Part shown: piece by piece, positions 25,561-36,743 of the stretch | Layout: every line of letters starts with the position of its first letter | Position numbering within the stretch: position 1 is the stretch's first letter | Made by a program: the position numbers and the translations under genes | Notes under the pieces: generated by a model | The model's database searches: none | What the model was told of the DNA's origin: nothing | The model's input: the letters and a program-made list of their open reading frames with translations, nothing else | From: Siphlonurus alternatus | Lineage: Eukaryota > Arthropoda > Insecta > Ephemeroptera > Siphlonuridae | Direction of reading: 5' to 3' | Assembly (NCBI GenBank): GCA_949825025.1 | Contig: OX463778.1 | Span: 10,964,733-11,028,732 of the forward strand | DNA: 64,000 nt

Positions 25561-27608
25561 TTCATCTTTACCATTTGGTTCTTGCAGTATTACATCTTAA
25601 TTATGCCGAATTTGCAAGTCCCAATACACACAAAAAAATTACATTTAATATATATATTTTATAGATGTACAGTATATACATCTCTGGACAACATACACTC
25701 TACTTTTGTTTGTAGGCATACAGTCTATGGAAGCGTCAAGGAGTGGTGAACCAAAACTTTTTTTATATTGAGCGCTCTTTTTACTTCCCCCGAAATTGCA
25801 AATCTGTATCTCTCTATTGTAGATGCAGCTCTAGCAAGTGAGACAGGAATAAAGTTTATGCTGGCCAGAGGTGTACCTGCATATATTATATGTATTATAA
25901 TTAACTATAGTAAATAAAATAATAATAAAATTATCGACATTTAAAATGAAACACTACTTTAAAAATTTAGTTAAGTCCTCCTCAGTGATTTTCGTTTACT
26001 TTCGAGTAAAATCACTTTCCTTGTTATTCTGTTTCGTGATTGTTGAGCGATAAATTCCAAGTACAATCATGAGTTAGATAACAATAAATACTAAAGCAAA
26101 ATTAAAAGCCTTTATTTTTTAAAACAGGAAAATTATTTTCATCACGTGAATGGTGAAAAAAAACTTTGAAAATGCGGAAACTGAGCATGCTCGAACAAAT
26201 GACATGCAGTATAAAGTGCTTGCGATGTTACACCAGAGAGAGCTTGGATTAAATCCAAATAAGAGAGCTCTCTTGGTTCAACGCATGTGGTGGCTCGATA
26301 TACCGACCCTGCCATCTATGCAACTCTCCAGTATAGTGGCGTTAACAAGTCCACCTTACAATAAGCGCCATCTCGTGGCGCCAGCCGGAACTTTGACGGA
26401 AATTCGACAAGATCAAATCTGCAGTAACTATGACAAAAAAATACACTTGTATACTATAAAAGATTGATTGAATTTTGAGGCAAATGATCGACACATTATA
26501 TATTGATCGTGTAATTCATGTTAAATGTTCATTTCTTCATCCTGAAGGTGCTTTCACATACTCTAAAAATTGTTGCGGAATCAAGTCGCAGCTTCGTAAG
26601 AAAATCAAAGCGAGCTAGCCTGGATTTTTTCTGAGCGTGTGCCGCAGAAATTTTAATTTTAGAATATTTGGAAGTCTCTTACTATTTTAATTATTTTTTT
26701 ATGGTAAAAAAATATAAAATTTAGAACAAAACATTAGAAAGCAATATGACTGTTCAATTTCTCATCATGAAGTAAAAAAAGTATATTCGGTCCAGTTTTT
26801 GAGATATTATATGATTTTTTAGTTGAAAAAGATGCTGATTTGACTAATGGCCGCCAGATTTCCAATGATACCCTCACTATTTATATCCTGATGTATTATC
26901 TAAAAAACTAGATCGACTATTTTTTTGGCTGAATTTTTGTTATAATGTAAGGAAGGTTTACTATATAATTTTCAGAGTGATTCACCATCTCGGCCATCTC
27001 CTAACCTTAAAAAGGTATTTTTATCGCAATTCTTGGTGTATATAATAAATGCAACTGTATCTTCAGTCTAATTCTTGTAAAATTTGAAGACAAAATATGA
27101 GATAATGATATACAAATAATTTTTTTGCGACATAGGTATATTTCGATGTGATAAGTTAAGTCTGCTGTAGTGAGAAGTATAGGTAAGCAGACGGTCTCGC
27201 GAACATAGAGTTGTTTATTGCGCACTAGTAAATAACACTGATATGTGTGCTCTCTAGTTAACAAATGTACCAGAATGAACCAGAATTCGAGACAAAAACA
27301 CGAAGTTGTGTGCTCAGGTATATAAAAATATAAAATAGATAAATAGATGTGATGCAAGAAACAATCCCGTCGTTGTTTAAGATTGCACCGAAACCTTACA
27401 AAACACAAAAGCTTTTACCGTAGTCCATCAACAAGTGGCCTTTTAGTGTGGCGACACGAAACTTTTTTCCAAGACAATTTGTTTTACATCTTCAGTTTTC
27501 TTTTTATAAAAACTACCATAAAAATACATCAATAAATTTTCAATAACAAAAATCAATATAGCTTAACTCAATTAAATTGCAATTTACGAGGGGGGTTAAA
27601 AATAAATT
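25561..27608. other. Intergenic DNA, nothing recognised
   Basis: Includes AGAGAGCTTGGATTAAATCC then AAATAAGAGAGCTCTCTTGG (26236-26280), a short local inverted repeat. A diverged relative of the family I fold-back starts near 26548. The 133-residue frame at 27408-27007 (-) is rich in Cys, His and Leu without a recognisable motif. Confidence 0.4.
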
Positions 27609-27693
27609 GATGTCATCTCGGGGTACATTTCCCTCAACTGTATATAAAAATATACCACTTGGATGACATAAACTGATGCCCTGAGGTGACATG
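27609..27693. repeat. Short inverted repeat, GATGTCATCTCGGGG type
   Basis: GATGTCATCTCGGGGTACA on the left and the inverse of ATGTCACCTCAGGGCATCAG on the right form an 85-bp fold-back. Single arms with the same core occur at about 39739 (GATGTCACCTCGGG) and 45331 (TTTCATCTCGGGGTAACCCC), suggesting a decayed small MITE family. Confidence 0.4.
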
Positions 27694-28444
27694 CCAGACA
27701 TTACACCCTTCACATCACATCCCTCATACAATTTCATTATTACTGTTTCGCTAATCTTCTTTTTTCAATTACGTTGAGTTTATGCAAAACATTTCAATTT
27801 TGTTTAGCTGCGAGTATTTTCCCTCTATATTAAAACAGAATTAAAGGGGAGTTTTATTTTTAACAAGTAAAAGAATCCGCAAAAATTTCATATATAGATA
27901 AAAACATTTACTATATTATATCCTCCACAACAGCGTACTCAATACTACATAAATGGACGCATGCAAGAATTCTACCACGACGCATGTTGTAATGATTTTT
28001 AATAAAATCAACTCACTCGACTCATTGTAATATTATACATGTAAGGAAGCTAGCCAGTTTTGTATTTGTCTATCAAGTACTGTTTTTAGTTTTTACACAT
28101 CTTTGTGCAATCAAGTATGTCAAGAGTTTGTGGTGATATTATAGTCTTACATGTGATCTATTTTTTAAATTTTACTTAGTAACATCGGTATCATGAAGAA
28201 TATAATAGTTTGATTTTTTCTCAGTCTATTCTGTCCGCTTTAAGGTTTAACGTAGCATGAGTAGCACGTCGGGTGCAGCAGGACTGCTGTAATCAATAGA
28301 CGCTGGAAGGGTCAACCGCCCCCGCCACCTACTTGGGGAGAGTTGGACCTCGCGGGCTTAGCTGTGCATCAATGCAAGATTTTTTTTATCAAACCACAAT
28401 CACGTACTTCTACTTACTTATTACTCACTATTAAGTCTTAAACC
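27694..28444. other. Intergenic DNA, nothing recognised
   Basis: AT-rich until about 28230. The stretch 28240-28370 is GC-richer (CACGTCGGGTGCAGCAGG, CCCCCGCCACCTACTTGG) and may be SINE-related, but I could not place it. Confidence 0.4.
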
Positions 28445-28770
28445 CCGATCATTCCGAAACCCAAACTTCGACGTTTCGCGGGTTCATCGGCAACGAGGGC
28501 AGCCACGACCTTGCAATTCATCCCGGCATTTATCTGTAATTGAGGGAAACATGGAAACCTCAGATATGATGGACACTACAGCTTTTCTTAATAATGAACC
28601 GGAAGTGTAATGGTCTAAAGCCTGCAGGAGAATTATACATTGTAAAAAGCGCAGGTGGGAAAAGTGCGTGGTTTTTATCAAAAATGGTCACCCATCCAAC
28701 TACTAACCAGCAATTGGCCAAAGAATTAATATCTACTAGAAGACTTACCGCTTATGGCGGCTTTCGTCCA
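28445..28770 (-). mobile_element. 5S-derived SINE, diverged copy
   Basis: On the - strand, GGTTAGTAGTTGGATGGGTG followed by ACCATTTTTGAT is the 5S-like internal block. It is preceded by AAGTCTTCTAGTAGATATTA then ATTCTTTGG. Downstream come GAGGTTTCCATG then TTTCCCTCA and AATGCCGGGATGA, the same hairpin module as the SINE at 23706. The 5' block recurs alone at 30615-30663. More diverged than the 23706 copy. Confidence 0.65.
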
Positions 28771-29042
28771 CTTTATCTTAGCACAAAGCTTTAAGACATG
28801 GACGCAAGGTATCGCGACAGTCGCGATCGACGGATCGAGTTTGTTCAGAGCAGAGAGGGGAAGTAAAAGAAGGTGACGGGCAGAACTAGCTGGCCGGAGT
28901 GGGGGGAAGGTATGCTAGGGATGAATAGCCAGAGGATAACAATGACTAAAGTCATTCTTCTAAATAGAAGCGTGTTCAGTAGCAGCACTTTAGAAATATT
29001 AATATATAATATAATAATTATATTATAAAATTTTATTTTATA
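28771..29042. other. Intergenic DNA, nothing recognised
   Basis: No supported feature; it leads into the TTATA array. Confidence 0.4.
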
Positions 29043-29235
29043 TAATTAATATTATATTATAATATATTATATTATATTATATTATATTATATTATATTAT
29101 ATTATATTATATTATATTATATTATATTATATTATATTATATTATATTATATATTATATTATATTATATTATATTATATTATATTATATTATATTATATT
29201 ATATTATATTATATTATATATTATATTATATTAAT
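29043..29235. repeat. TTATA pentanucleotide microsatellite, second array
   Basis: About 37 units of the same 5-bp motif as at 8925-9119. Two phase shifts (TATATTATATATT-type junctions near 29151 and 29218) show internal deletions. Confidence 0.9.
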
Positions 29236-29639
29236 TAATATAATTAATTTTATATATTATAAAATGTGGATTTTTTTTTACTCTCTATCCATTCATGCAA
29301 TTCAAAATTTTTAAACCCAATATCCCTCATCTACCTGTACCTTAACTCGATCTCTGTCTAGCACAGCTATTATAGTTCTATTTAAAACTAAACTAGCGCG
29401 CTTGTCCAACGAGAACCACGGGGAGGTGACGAGTCTCTCTCGTCAGGGTTGGATTTGGAGGAAGAGGAATTTTTGGTCATTTCACAAAATAGATGCAAAT
29501 CATTTCGTAAAATTCTGCATGCATATTTCACAAGTAAAATTAAAATTTATATTTTCAGTAAAGATCCTACGAATGTTACGTATTAATTATCGTAAAATAA
29601 CAATTCATATACAATTCTACATTCTTGTACTATCATAAT
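29236..29639. other. Intergenic DNA, nothing recognised
   Basis: The frame at 29402-29638 (+) shows no domain. The segment GAACCACGGGGAGGTGACG near 29411 is unassigned. Confidence 0.4.
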
Positions 29640-29669
29640 AATATATATATACATACATACATATATATC

Positions 29670-29712
<43 letters not shown>
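29640..29712. repeat. AT/AC compound microsatellite
   Basis: TA units, ACATACAT, about six AC units, then about 14 AT units. Confidence 0.85.
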
Positions 29713-29719
<7 letters not shown>

Positions 29720-30420
29720 GTGTGTATATTTATAATATTATAGTTTTATTTTATTTTCCTGACGTTAAAGCCCGGTTTAAGGATGATTTCCCATTTTAAT
29801 GTAAATCTTCAGCAATTTCAAACTGATTAAAATTAAAAATTATTTTTAAAAAATAAAAATTATTGTAAAAAAATAAATAAATAAATGAATATTAAAACTG
29901 TTTATTAGGTGGACCCCGACAGCGCATGCTTCTTTTAATTTAAGTCAATATAATGTCATGTGATACTGTGATAATTTTTTTTATTATGAGTGCTTACATT
30001 GTTTTGTGCAATCAAAAAGTAAAGCAATAAAAATAATCATGAAATATAATTTTCCGCACTTCATTAGTTTTTTTAAAGTGCCTGACAACAATATTTCTAA
30101 CATTTTTATGTTCAAGTAGAGAGTAGAGGAAAAAATATGTAATCTCGTCTTTTTCTCTTCTTTTCCTCTAAAATGGTTTAAAATGAGAGGAAATTAGACG
30201 AGAGGAGAGCTTGGTAGCGAATAGAAGATTTTATTTCAACTCGTTAAAGAAATATTTAAAGGAATTCCCTGTTGACAACGACAACAATAAATACACAATA
30301 CGATCGTGATAACAATATTGCCTCGGTAAAATCTGCTATTGTTCTGCTGAGTTGCCCTCCTTCTAACCTCACCCTTCTCTAACTTCCCCTCCTTTTCTTC
30401 AATTTTTACGACCGTGCTCC
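29713..30420. other. AT-rich intergenic DNA, nothing recognised
   Basis: No coding, RNA or repeat signal beyond AT-rich low complexity. Confidence 0.45.
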
Positions 30421-30508
30421 GGCCGTGCTAGGGTTGATTGACGTCACGGACTTTCCAATACAATACTAATAGGAGTCACGTGACGTTAAGTCAACCCTAG
30501 CCCTGCCG
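30421..30508. mobile_element. Short fold-back element, family E copy 1
   Basis: GCTAGGGTTGATTGACGTCACG and its inverse CGTGACGTTAAGTCAACCCTAGC (each split here only for length) enclose CCAATACAATACTAATAGGAG. The same inner segment and the GACGTCACG/CGTGACGTC arms recur at 37949-38089 and 46125-46287. Confidence 0.65.
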
Positions 30509-30614
30509 AACTGTATAGCCTCAGACAAAGGAGACATCTAGTGTCCATGTCATCGTTAGCTCACTTCATAAGCGCAAACAGGTTTTTCTTTTAAAATAGG
30601 AGAGACGAAACTTT

Positions 30615-30663
30615 AACACGGCGGTAAGTCTTCTAGTAGATATTAATTCTTTGAATTGGCGTT
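30615..30663 (+). repeat. 5S-SINE 5' fragment
   Basis: GCGGTAAGTCTTCTAGTAGA then TATTAATTCTTTG is identical over about 40 bases to the 5' block of the SINE at 28445-28770 (which lies on the - strand). The 5S-like promoter segment is not retained. Confidence 0.5.
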
Positions 30664-30945
30664 GCTTAACTTCATTAATCTGTCGAGACTCGGTCAAACG
30701 CACTGCGCCACAATTTAAAACACACATGATATTTAAAAATATTTAAATTTTGAAGTCTTCGGTATTGAATACAAGTTACCTGCATTACGTGCGATGTAGA
30801 ATGTAGATATAATTACTATGCAGATCTATTTGAAAGTTATGTTTTTGTAATTCCTATTTTTAGGAGCATCTTTTTTTTCTCAAAGTAAATGATTATCAAC
30901 TTAGAAGTTTTAATATACCAAATTTACTCATACTGGTAATCAGCC

Positions 30946-31016
30946 TATCGAGGTGTAGGGGTTGTGACGTCCGCTTCTGATGCTAGTGGTGCCAGGTTCG
31001 AATCCCAGGAGGGGTA
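30946..31016 (+). other. tRNA-like sequence, probable SINE head
   Basis: AGGTGTAGGGGTTGTGACG resembles an A box with D-arm. GGTTCGAATCC is a perfect RNA polymerase III B box about 35 bp downstream, with an ACGTCCGCTTCTGATGC anticodon-arm-like segment between them. The T-stem (CCAGG/CCCAG) and acceptor stem do not pair well, so this is a tRNA pseudogene or SINE head, not a working tRNA gene. Confidence 0.5.
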
Positions 31017-32811
31017 AGTACAGTAAATAACTTTCAATCACTTAATAATTACCTACTTTCAGTTTAATTTGAACACATAAAATAAATCGCGGATTACCAG
31101 TAAAGAATTACAAAGAAAATATTTTTTAAAAATTTTAATTTATTTCTGTAGCTTAACCCCAATATTATACTTTTAATTACAATATAGCATGGGTTAGCTG
31201 GACTCCCAGTAGCATCGTACGTAGTATAGCATACACTCCATGTTACACTAAGCAATACTCGCTACCATGCCAGACAGGAGTAGCGCGCACTCCCGCCGTG
31301 GGTTAATATGCATCCCAACTGCTGGGTTCCGCCTCACGCATCACTTGGGATTCTCCCGATACTACCGCGAGAACACCACGCCTGGGTTAAAAAGAACACT
31401 AGCTTAGATAGTGGCTATAGCATATCTATGGTAGCATAGTTATTACACTATCCAGGATTAATTTCACACTAGTGTTTTCTCAGTGATAGATCGACACGTG
31501 TCACCTCAGCGGTCACCTTTATGCTGAGCACCACTTTAAGGGTGTGAGACACGTGTCAACTTTCTCTCCTTAGAGAGGGTGAACTTAGAAGACGTAGTTC
31601 GCACCGGGCGGCGCTTACGACGCTTTTAACACACTCATGCATAATTCAGATCAGCTACACCAAACTTTTTAAATTCAATGTTTCAGAGGTATACCATTAT
31701 ATGAGCGATGTTATAGTGCTGCACCATCACAGCTTCTAAAATAATAATAAAACAAAAGGTTTCAAGGATTGAAATAATTACAATTTTGATCAAATGTGTA
31801 AAAATGTGATAGTGGAAAAGCTGTATGTTGCTAATAAGTCATTTAATTAAAGCCCCAACGGGCCCTGAAATTTAATTTAAGCGTTAAAATGCAAATGGTT
31901 CTTAATGGAGGGGAAATTTTTTGAAAATATACGCGTATACTGCAAATTAATAAGTGTTAGTTCTAACACTGTTATTAACATGTAAGTAATGTATAGTGAC
32001 GTTATTTCCAACAAATAAATCAGTTAGGGGGAAAGGCTGTCCTGTAAATTCCCCTCTTCCCTAAAGGCTTGCGTCACTCGGTGTAAGAACAGGCAAAAGT
32101 TAAATCAATTTCAAATCAAGCTCATTTCCTCCGCATGAAGCTTGACTTGAATGACATCAGGGAGTACTGACGGGATTATGTCACGTCTCCTCCAGATCAA
32201 TATTATATGCAACGTTCGCAGCGGCAATCACTATACCGAGCTCGTGAGGAAAAAACTGACCAGCTGTTCACGCTACTAACTTCTCGTCATGCAGTATGTT
32301 TTATGGACAAATCTGATGTAAAAACACCTGCATGAACTGACGTTTATAACCAATTATAATATTATTTACATGGTGGTACCGGTCTATGGTCACTTTTAAG
32401 TACTGTATACAGAAACACATTTTTACACCTGCAGTGTGTTAACATTAATTCCAATAATGCAGTGCTAAAAATATTTATATACATGTATAATGCTTAAAAC
32501 CGTATAAAATGATCGTTTTCGTTGAGTTAAGAGTGTGCACATTTATTTTACCTGCATATCAATATTTTAAAATCCACCCACATTTAGTATTACAGTATAT
32601 ATAAAAGTGTCTGGTTATTTCCAGTTTTCTACGTGTATTGAATTCCACAATGGATAGGCTATTCAGCGTGCATGCATACTGATTCACTGCTACATTAGTT
32701 TTATTATCTTGGATCGATGCGAGTGTGAATACTTCTTATAAATTGGCTGTCGCTGCAGAAAACGGTTCCAAATAATCTCCCATCGCGGTGGTTTGGTGGA
32801 AGACAAGTTTA
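31017..32811. other. Intergenic DNA, nothing recognised
   Basis: The portion 31190-31620 is GC-richer and contains GACACGTGTCACCTC and the inverse GAGACACGTGTC about 55 bp apart. It may be the body of a repeat attached to the tRNA-like head, but I cannot show this. The rest is AT-rich. Confidence 0.4.
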
Positions 32812-33484
32812 TCCTTATTATTAAACATCACTTTCGGGACCCCAAAATTAACCAGCGTTTTCCTATGCTGGGACGCACTTCCTTTGGGCGAGCGTCTGGG
32901 TTCATCGGAACCCGACGAAACTTTTCCTGGGGGTTCCCGGGGGTGGCCGCCGTAACCAGGAAAATAATAAAAAATCCACGTCCGGGGGGGGACTGGGGGT
33001 GAATTTTTTTATCTAGATTTTTGGGGTTTTTCGGCCTCCGAGCTCTTCCGGTGCCCTGCGCTGGCCTTGGCCGGTGGAGGTCTTTGCCCGGTGAACTTTT
33101 GTTGCTGCCGAGTCGTGTTCGGTTCCGGACACCGGACACCGTTTCAGCAGCGCACGCCGCCCGTGAGGTTACGTTTGGAAATTTGGGCTCTTCGGTGTCG
33201 TGTGGTCTGTGTTTCGAATCACCGTGTGTTCGAGTGTTGGTGCGTGGTGTGTTGTCGTGGCCGTGTAGTGAGGACGTCATGCTATTGCGACGTATTACGT
33301 GTCACTTTGATGTGTTACGGCCCTCTATCATGCACTTTGAATCACAAATGTGGACATCGTGGACACGGGGTGACCTTGTGCCGCGTGACTCCACGGCTAG
33401 GGGATCTCCTCCCTGAGTTCACCTTTTCGTTGGTTTCGATTTGTGTTTTCTGATACGTAAACAAACAACACACAACGTACTAGT
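32812..33484. repeat. 673-bp direct repeat, copy 1, of GC-rich island
   Basis: Runs from TCCTTATTATTAAACATCAC to CAACGTACTAGT. Copy 2 (34816-35488) has the same length, with roughly 13 substitutions (about 98% identity), most of them C/T or G/A. It is CpG-rich, with tracts such as CGTCCGGGGGGGGACTGGGG and GGCCTTGGCCGGTGGAGG. Frames on both strands are conserved between copies simply because the DNA is. It has no TG...CA termini, so a standard LTR is unlikely. Confidence 0.9.
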
Positions 33485-34815
33485 AACCCTTAGTTAAGCG
33501 GCACTTTTCGCGCGTAGGGATCCTCGTAAGAAACGCCCGCGACATTTTCTTTTCGCGTGGCAGAGGTGTTCCCGTCCGGAATCGACCCGGGAGACGGGGG
33601 CGCGGGCTGGGGGGCCTCCCGAGGTTTCCGGAACCGCCTCCCTAAAATCGAGTTTCCGTTCGGGAGGGGCGCCGGAGGGCGAGAGAGGGCGGAAATCTCG
33701 AGCCGGGGACGAGATTTCGGGGAAGTTGCGGGCCTCCGGGGGCCCTCCCCGGCGTCCGTCCTCGGCGCCGCGGGAGGGGCGGACCGGTCCTCTCGGAGGT
33801 TCATGAAGCCCTTTTTCCACTTTCGCCCCTCCTCCGACGGGGCGGGGGCGAGACCGCCCCCGACCCCGCGGGACGGTGCGGCGTCTGTCGGACCTCGCGG
33901 TTCTCGTGGCACGCGACCGGCGGCCCGCCGACGCGCCTCGAGACGAAGCGACCGATCCGTCGCGTCTCTCGCGCCTCTCGCCGCGAACGCGCGTCCCGTC
34001 GGGGGGTCGCTCGGGGCGGGGGAACCGCGGAAACTTTATCATCGGGGTCGCCCCCGACGTTTGCTAACTCATCCGGGCACGAGAGTAGGTTAGGTCCGAC
34101 ATCGGTCGATTGACACGGCCGATCGAGCGGGCCACAAATGAACAGAGAGCTTTTTTCGAAAGCGGGCCTGCTTTCCGTCAACGGGGACGTCAAAGTCGGG
34201 CCCACCTCTCTTTGAGCAACTTCGGGTGCCATTTCGCGATTTGAAATCCTGCCTCCGTTCGAGGGGCGTGTTCGCGAGAATGACGTCGCGACACCTTTCC
34301 ATCGCGATTTTAATACTTTTCGTACTTACTCGATTGAAACGCTCCGTTTTCCGAGCTGACCGTGCGGTCGACGGGAAAAAAGTTAGGTCGTGGCATTCAG
34401 ACGCGCCCACATACGGACGGATCTACACGACGTTGACAGCCATGACAGGGCGTAATGCCGCGTCGTCGCTAGGTCTACGTCTCACTCGCTTCATCCGAGA
34501 GGCGGAAGCGGGACTCTCGATAGAGACTTCCTGGGGGAGTCTCGTGCCGGTCCGACACAAGGGTGCACTATTTATCATACATTCTGGAAGGTTCCGGGGC
34601 GGTACGAGAAAAGGCTACCAGGTGGCAGAACGGCTCGGAGAATCACCAGATATAGTGGCGATCGCCGTCGAAATACTTCTACACTAAGTTCACAGATGGC
34701 GCGCAAATCCATTTTTATGACACGTGCAATTTTTGGCCACCACCACGTCGTCGCGACTCTCCTTCTCAAAAAGAAGAGAAAAAAAAAAAGGACCGGCGAC
34801 CACCCGCACCCCTAG
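33485..34815. other. GC/CpG-rich core between the direct repeats, nature unknown
   Basis: 1331 bp with extreme CpG density, sharply different from the AT-rich surroundings. Long frames overlap on both strands (for example 33557-34093 + and 34042-33494 -). They are Arg/Pro/Gly-rich composition artefacts without domains. No 18S, 5.8S or 28S rRNA signature was found. A purine tract (34767-34791) lies just before repeat copy 2. Candidates are an rDNA intergenic-spacer fragment, a 2-kb satellite monomer, or an unusual element. Confidence 0.5.
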
Positions 34816-35488
34816 TCCTTATTATTAAACATCACTTTCGAGACCCCAAAATTAACCAGCGTTTTCCTATGCTGGGACGCACTTCCTTTGGGCGAGCGTC
34901 TGGGTTCGTCGGAACCCAACGAAACTTTTCCTGGGGGTTCCCGGGGGTGGCCGCCGTAACCGGGAAAATAATAAAAAATCCACGTCCGGGGGGGGACTGG
35001 GGGTGAATTTTTTTATCTAGATTTTTGGGGTTTTTCGGCCTCCGAGCTCTTCCGATGCCCTGCGCTGGCCTTGGCCGGTGGAGGTCTTTGCCCGGTGAAC
35101 TTTTGTTGCTGCCGAGTCGTGTTCGGTTCCGGACACCGGACACCGTTTTGGCAGCGCACGCCGCCCGTGAGGTTACGTTTGGAAATTTGGGCTCTTCGGT
35201 GTCGTGTGGTCTGTGTTTCGAATCACCGTGTGTTCGAGTGTTGGTGCGTGGTGTGTTGTCGTGGCCGTGTAGTGAGGACGTCATGCTATTGCGACGTATT
35301 ACGTGTCACTTTGATGTGTTATGGCCCTCTATCATGCACTTTGAATCACAAATGTGGACATCGTGGACACGGGGTGACCTTGTGCCGCGTGACTCCACGG
35401 CTAGGGGATCTCCTCCCTGAGTTCATCTTTTCGTTGGTTTCGATTTGTGTTTTCTGATACGTAGACATGCAACGCACAACGTACTAGT
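34816..35488. repeat. 673-bp direct repeat, copy 2
   Basis: Begins exactly 2004 bp after copy 1, in the same orientation and the same length. The flanks differ (left AAGTTTA versus CCCCTAG, right AACCCTT versus GCTACTT), so both boundaries are sharp. No target-site duplication is visible around the whole 2.7-kb unit. Confidence 0.9.
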
Positions 35489-35799
35489 GCTACTTTTTCC
35501 ATTTTTTATACATACAGTGTTTTTTGCCATTGGAAAGTTTATGGTTACCAACTTCAACAGCTTCTTTGTCGTTCAAGTTTGAATGTTGGTGGAAAAAGGC
35601 AAGTCTACCATTGGTAGAAAGAGTTCTGCTAACTGGGATTGACTGAAGCTTTTGCATATCGTCAATGCTTTGAAATTATTATACTTTATTAACTTTATTT
35701 GTGTGACTGCTGCCATCCCATTGGCTTCTTCTGTTTAGAGGCAACATTGCAAAAGGGGATCTGACTGCTCAGTGCAGTGATGTGAAATTCGCGCGAAGA
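35489..35799. other. Spacer, nothing recognised
   Basis: Return to ordinary AT-rich composition. No supported feature. Confidence 0.4.
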
Positions 35800-35868
35800 T
35801 TGGTCCGCGAAAATGCGCATGCGAATATCCGCGCAAGTGCGCGCATATGCGCGTAAGATAGTCTCAAG
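35800..35868 (+). promoter_or_regulatory. Candidate CpG-rich promoter with NRF1-like sites
   Basis: AATGCGCATGCGAAT and GTGCGCGCATATGCGCG match the NRF1 consensus (YGCGCAYGCGCR) closely, in a short CpG-rich patch immediately upstream of an ATG in good context (CAAGATGGTG). Animal housekeeping promoters often have this layout. This is inference from motif content only. Confidence 0.35.
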
Positions 35869-35987
35869 ATGGTGGCCGCCCGCAAATGGAATCACGTGAG
35901 CACAGATATTGTAGACATTCAGAAGTTCAATATTTTTCCCATAGATGGAGATGCCATGGTAGCACATTCCAAGCAAACTACTTTCAG
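35869..35987 (+). CDS. Candidate orphan first coding exon (unidentified)
   Basis: ATG at 35869 opens a frame of 39 codons plus 2 bases with non-repetitive, protein-like composition: MVAARKWNHVSTD at the start, then VDIQKFNIFPIDGDAMVAHS. It ends at a plausible donor, TTTCAG|GTGTGA. It follows directly on a CpG-rich NRF1-like patch. The donor is only moderate, and the frame also reads through to a stop at about 36038. I do not recognise the protein and found no continuing exon, so this may be a real gene whose remaining exons I missed, a pseudogene fragment, or chance. Confidence 0.3.
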
Positions 35988-36000
35988 GTGTGACTTAATT

Positions 36001-36390
36001 AATATAACTTTAAATAAATTTGATTATTTTCGTAAATAATGCTCAGATTTACTCCCAATTAGGTCTAGGGGGGGTTATAAAATTAAGGTGCAAGTAATGC
36101 GGGTTGCATACCTTCAGGGGCATGTAGGTTGTGGTTGCATACTTTCAGGGGAAGTTTGGTTGGGTTGCATACTTTCAGGGGCATGTAAGTGAAGGTTGCC
36201 TACCTTTAGGGGTAACTTATAATAACTTTATATAAAAACGAATATTTTCGTAAATAATGCTCGGATCATCTCCCAATTAGGTCTAGGGGGGGTTATCAAA
36301 TTAAGGTGTAATTAATGCGGGTTGCATACTTTCAGGGGCATGTAGGTTGTGGTTGCCTATTTTCAGGGGCAATTTGCGTTCGGTACATCA
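36001..36390. repeat. 218-bp tandem duplication with inner minisatellite
   Basis: TTTTCGTAAATAATGCTC followed by CCCAATTAGGTCTAGGGGGG occurs at about 36028 and 36246, with the following sequence also repeated. Inside each unit GGTTGCATACTTTCAGGGGC (or CTTTCAGGGG variants) recurs every 30-40 bases, at least five times in the first unit. Confidence 0.85.
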
Positions 36391-36524
36391 TAGCATTACG
36401 AGGTTTAATTACAACTGGCCACCTCTTTGTGTTGAAGATGGGCAGTGTCCGGAGTAAGCCCATTGCCTTGCTCGCTCGAACACGACCGGACGCTAAGAAA
36501 ATAATTAACTCGAATCTCTCCAAA

Positions 36525-36671
36525 CTCCTTAAAAAAATTATTAAATAAAATAAAATAAATAATAATAAAATAGTAGGGGCCTAACAACTGCGTCTGACTC
36601 CTTAAAAAATTATTAAATAACATAAAATAAATAATAATAAAATAGTAGGGGTCTAACAACTGCGTCTGAGT
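36525..36671. repeat. 73-bp tandem duplication
   Basis: Two adjacent copies of CTCCTTAAAAAAATTATTAA...CTAACAACTGCGTCTGA start at 36525 and 36598, differing at a few bases. Confidence 0.85.
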
Positions 36672-36743
36672 CGTTATCTGAGCCTGTTCATCTTCGCTAA
36701 TTTAGAACACTATAATATAATATCTGTCAACATATGGCTGAGA

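Noticed and set aside
30946..31016. Functional tRNA gene
   Set aside because: The B box is perfect, but the T stem and acceptor stem do not pair. It is better explained as a SINE head or pseudogene.
33494..34232. Long overlapping open frames on both strands in the GC-rich core (up to 182 codons)
   Set aside because: High GC depletes stop codons in every frame. The peptides are Arg/Pro/Gly-rich with no domain, and opposite-strand frames are equally long.
32812..35488. LTR retrotransposon reading of the two 673-bp direct repeats
   Set aside because: No TG...CA ends, no primer-binding site after copy 1, no gag/pol frame inside and no target-site duplication. Only a purine tract before copy 2 fits.
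36001..36390. CRISPR-like array
   Set aside because: The repeats are tandem minisatellite units in an animal genome, without unique spacers of constant size.
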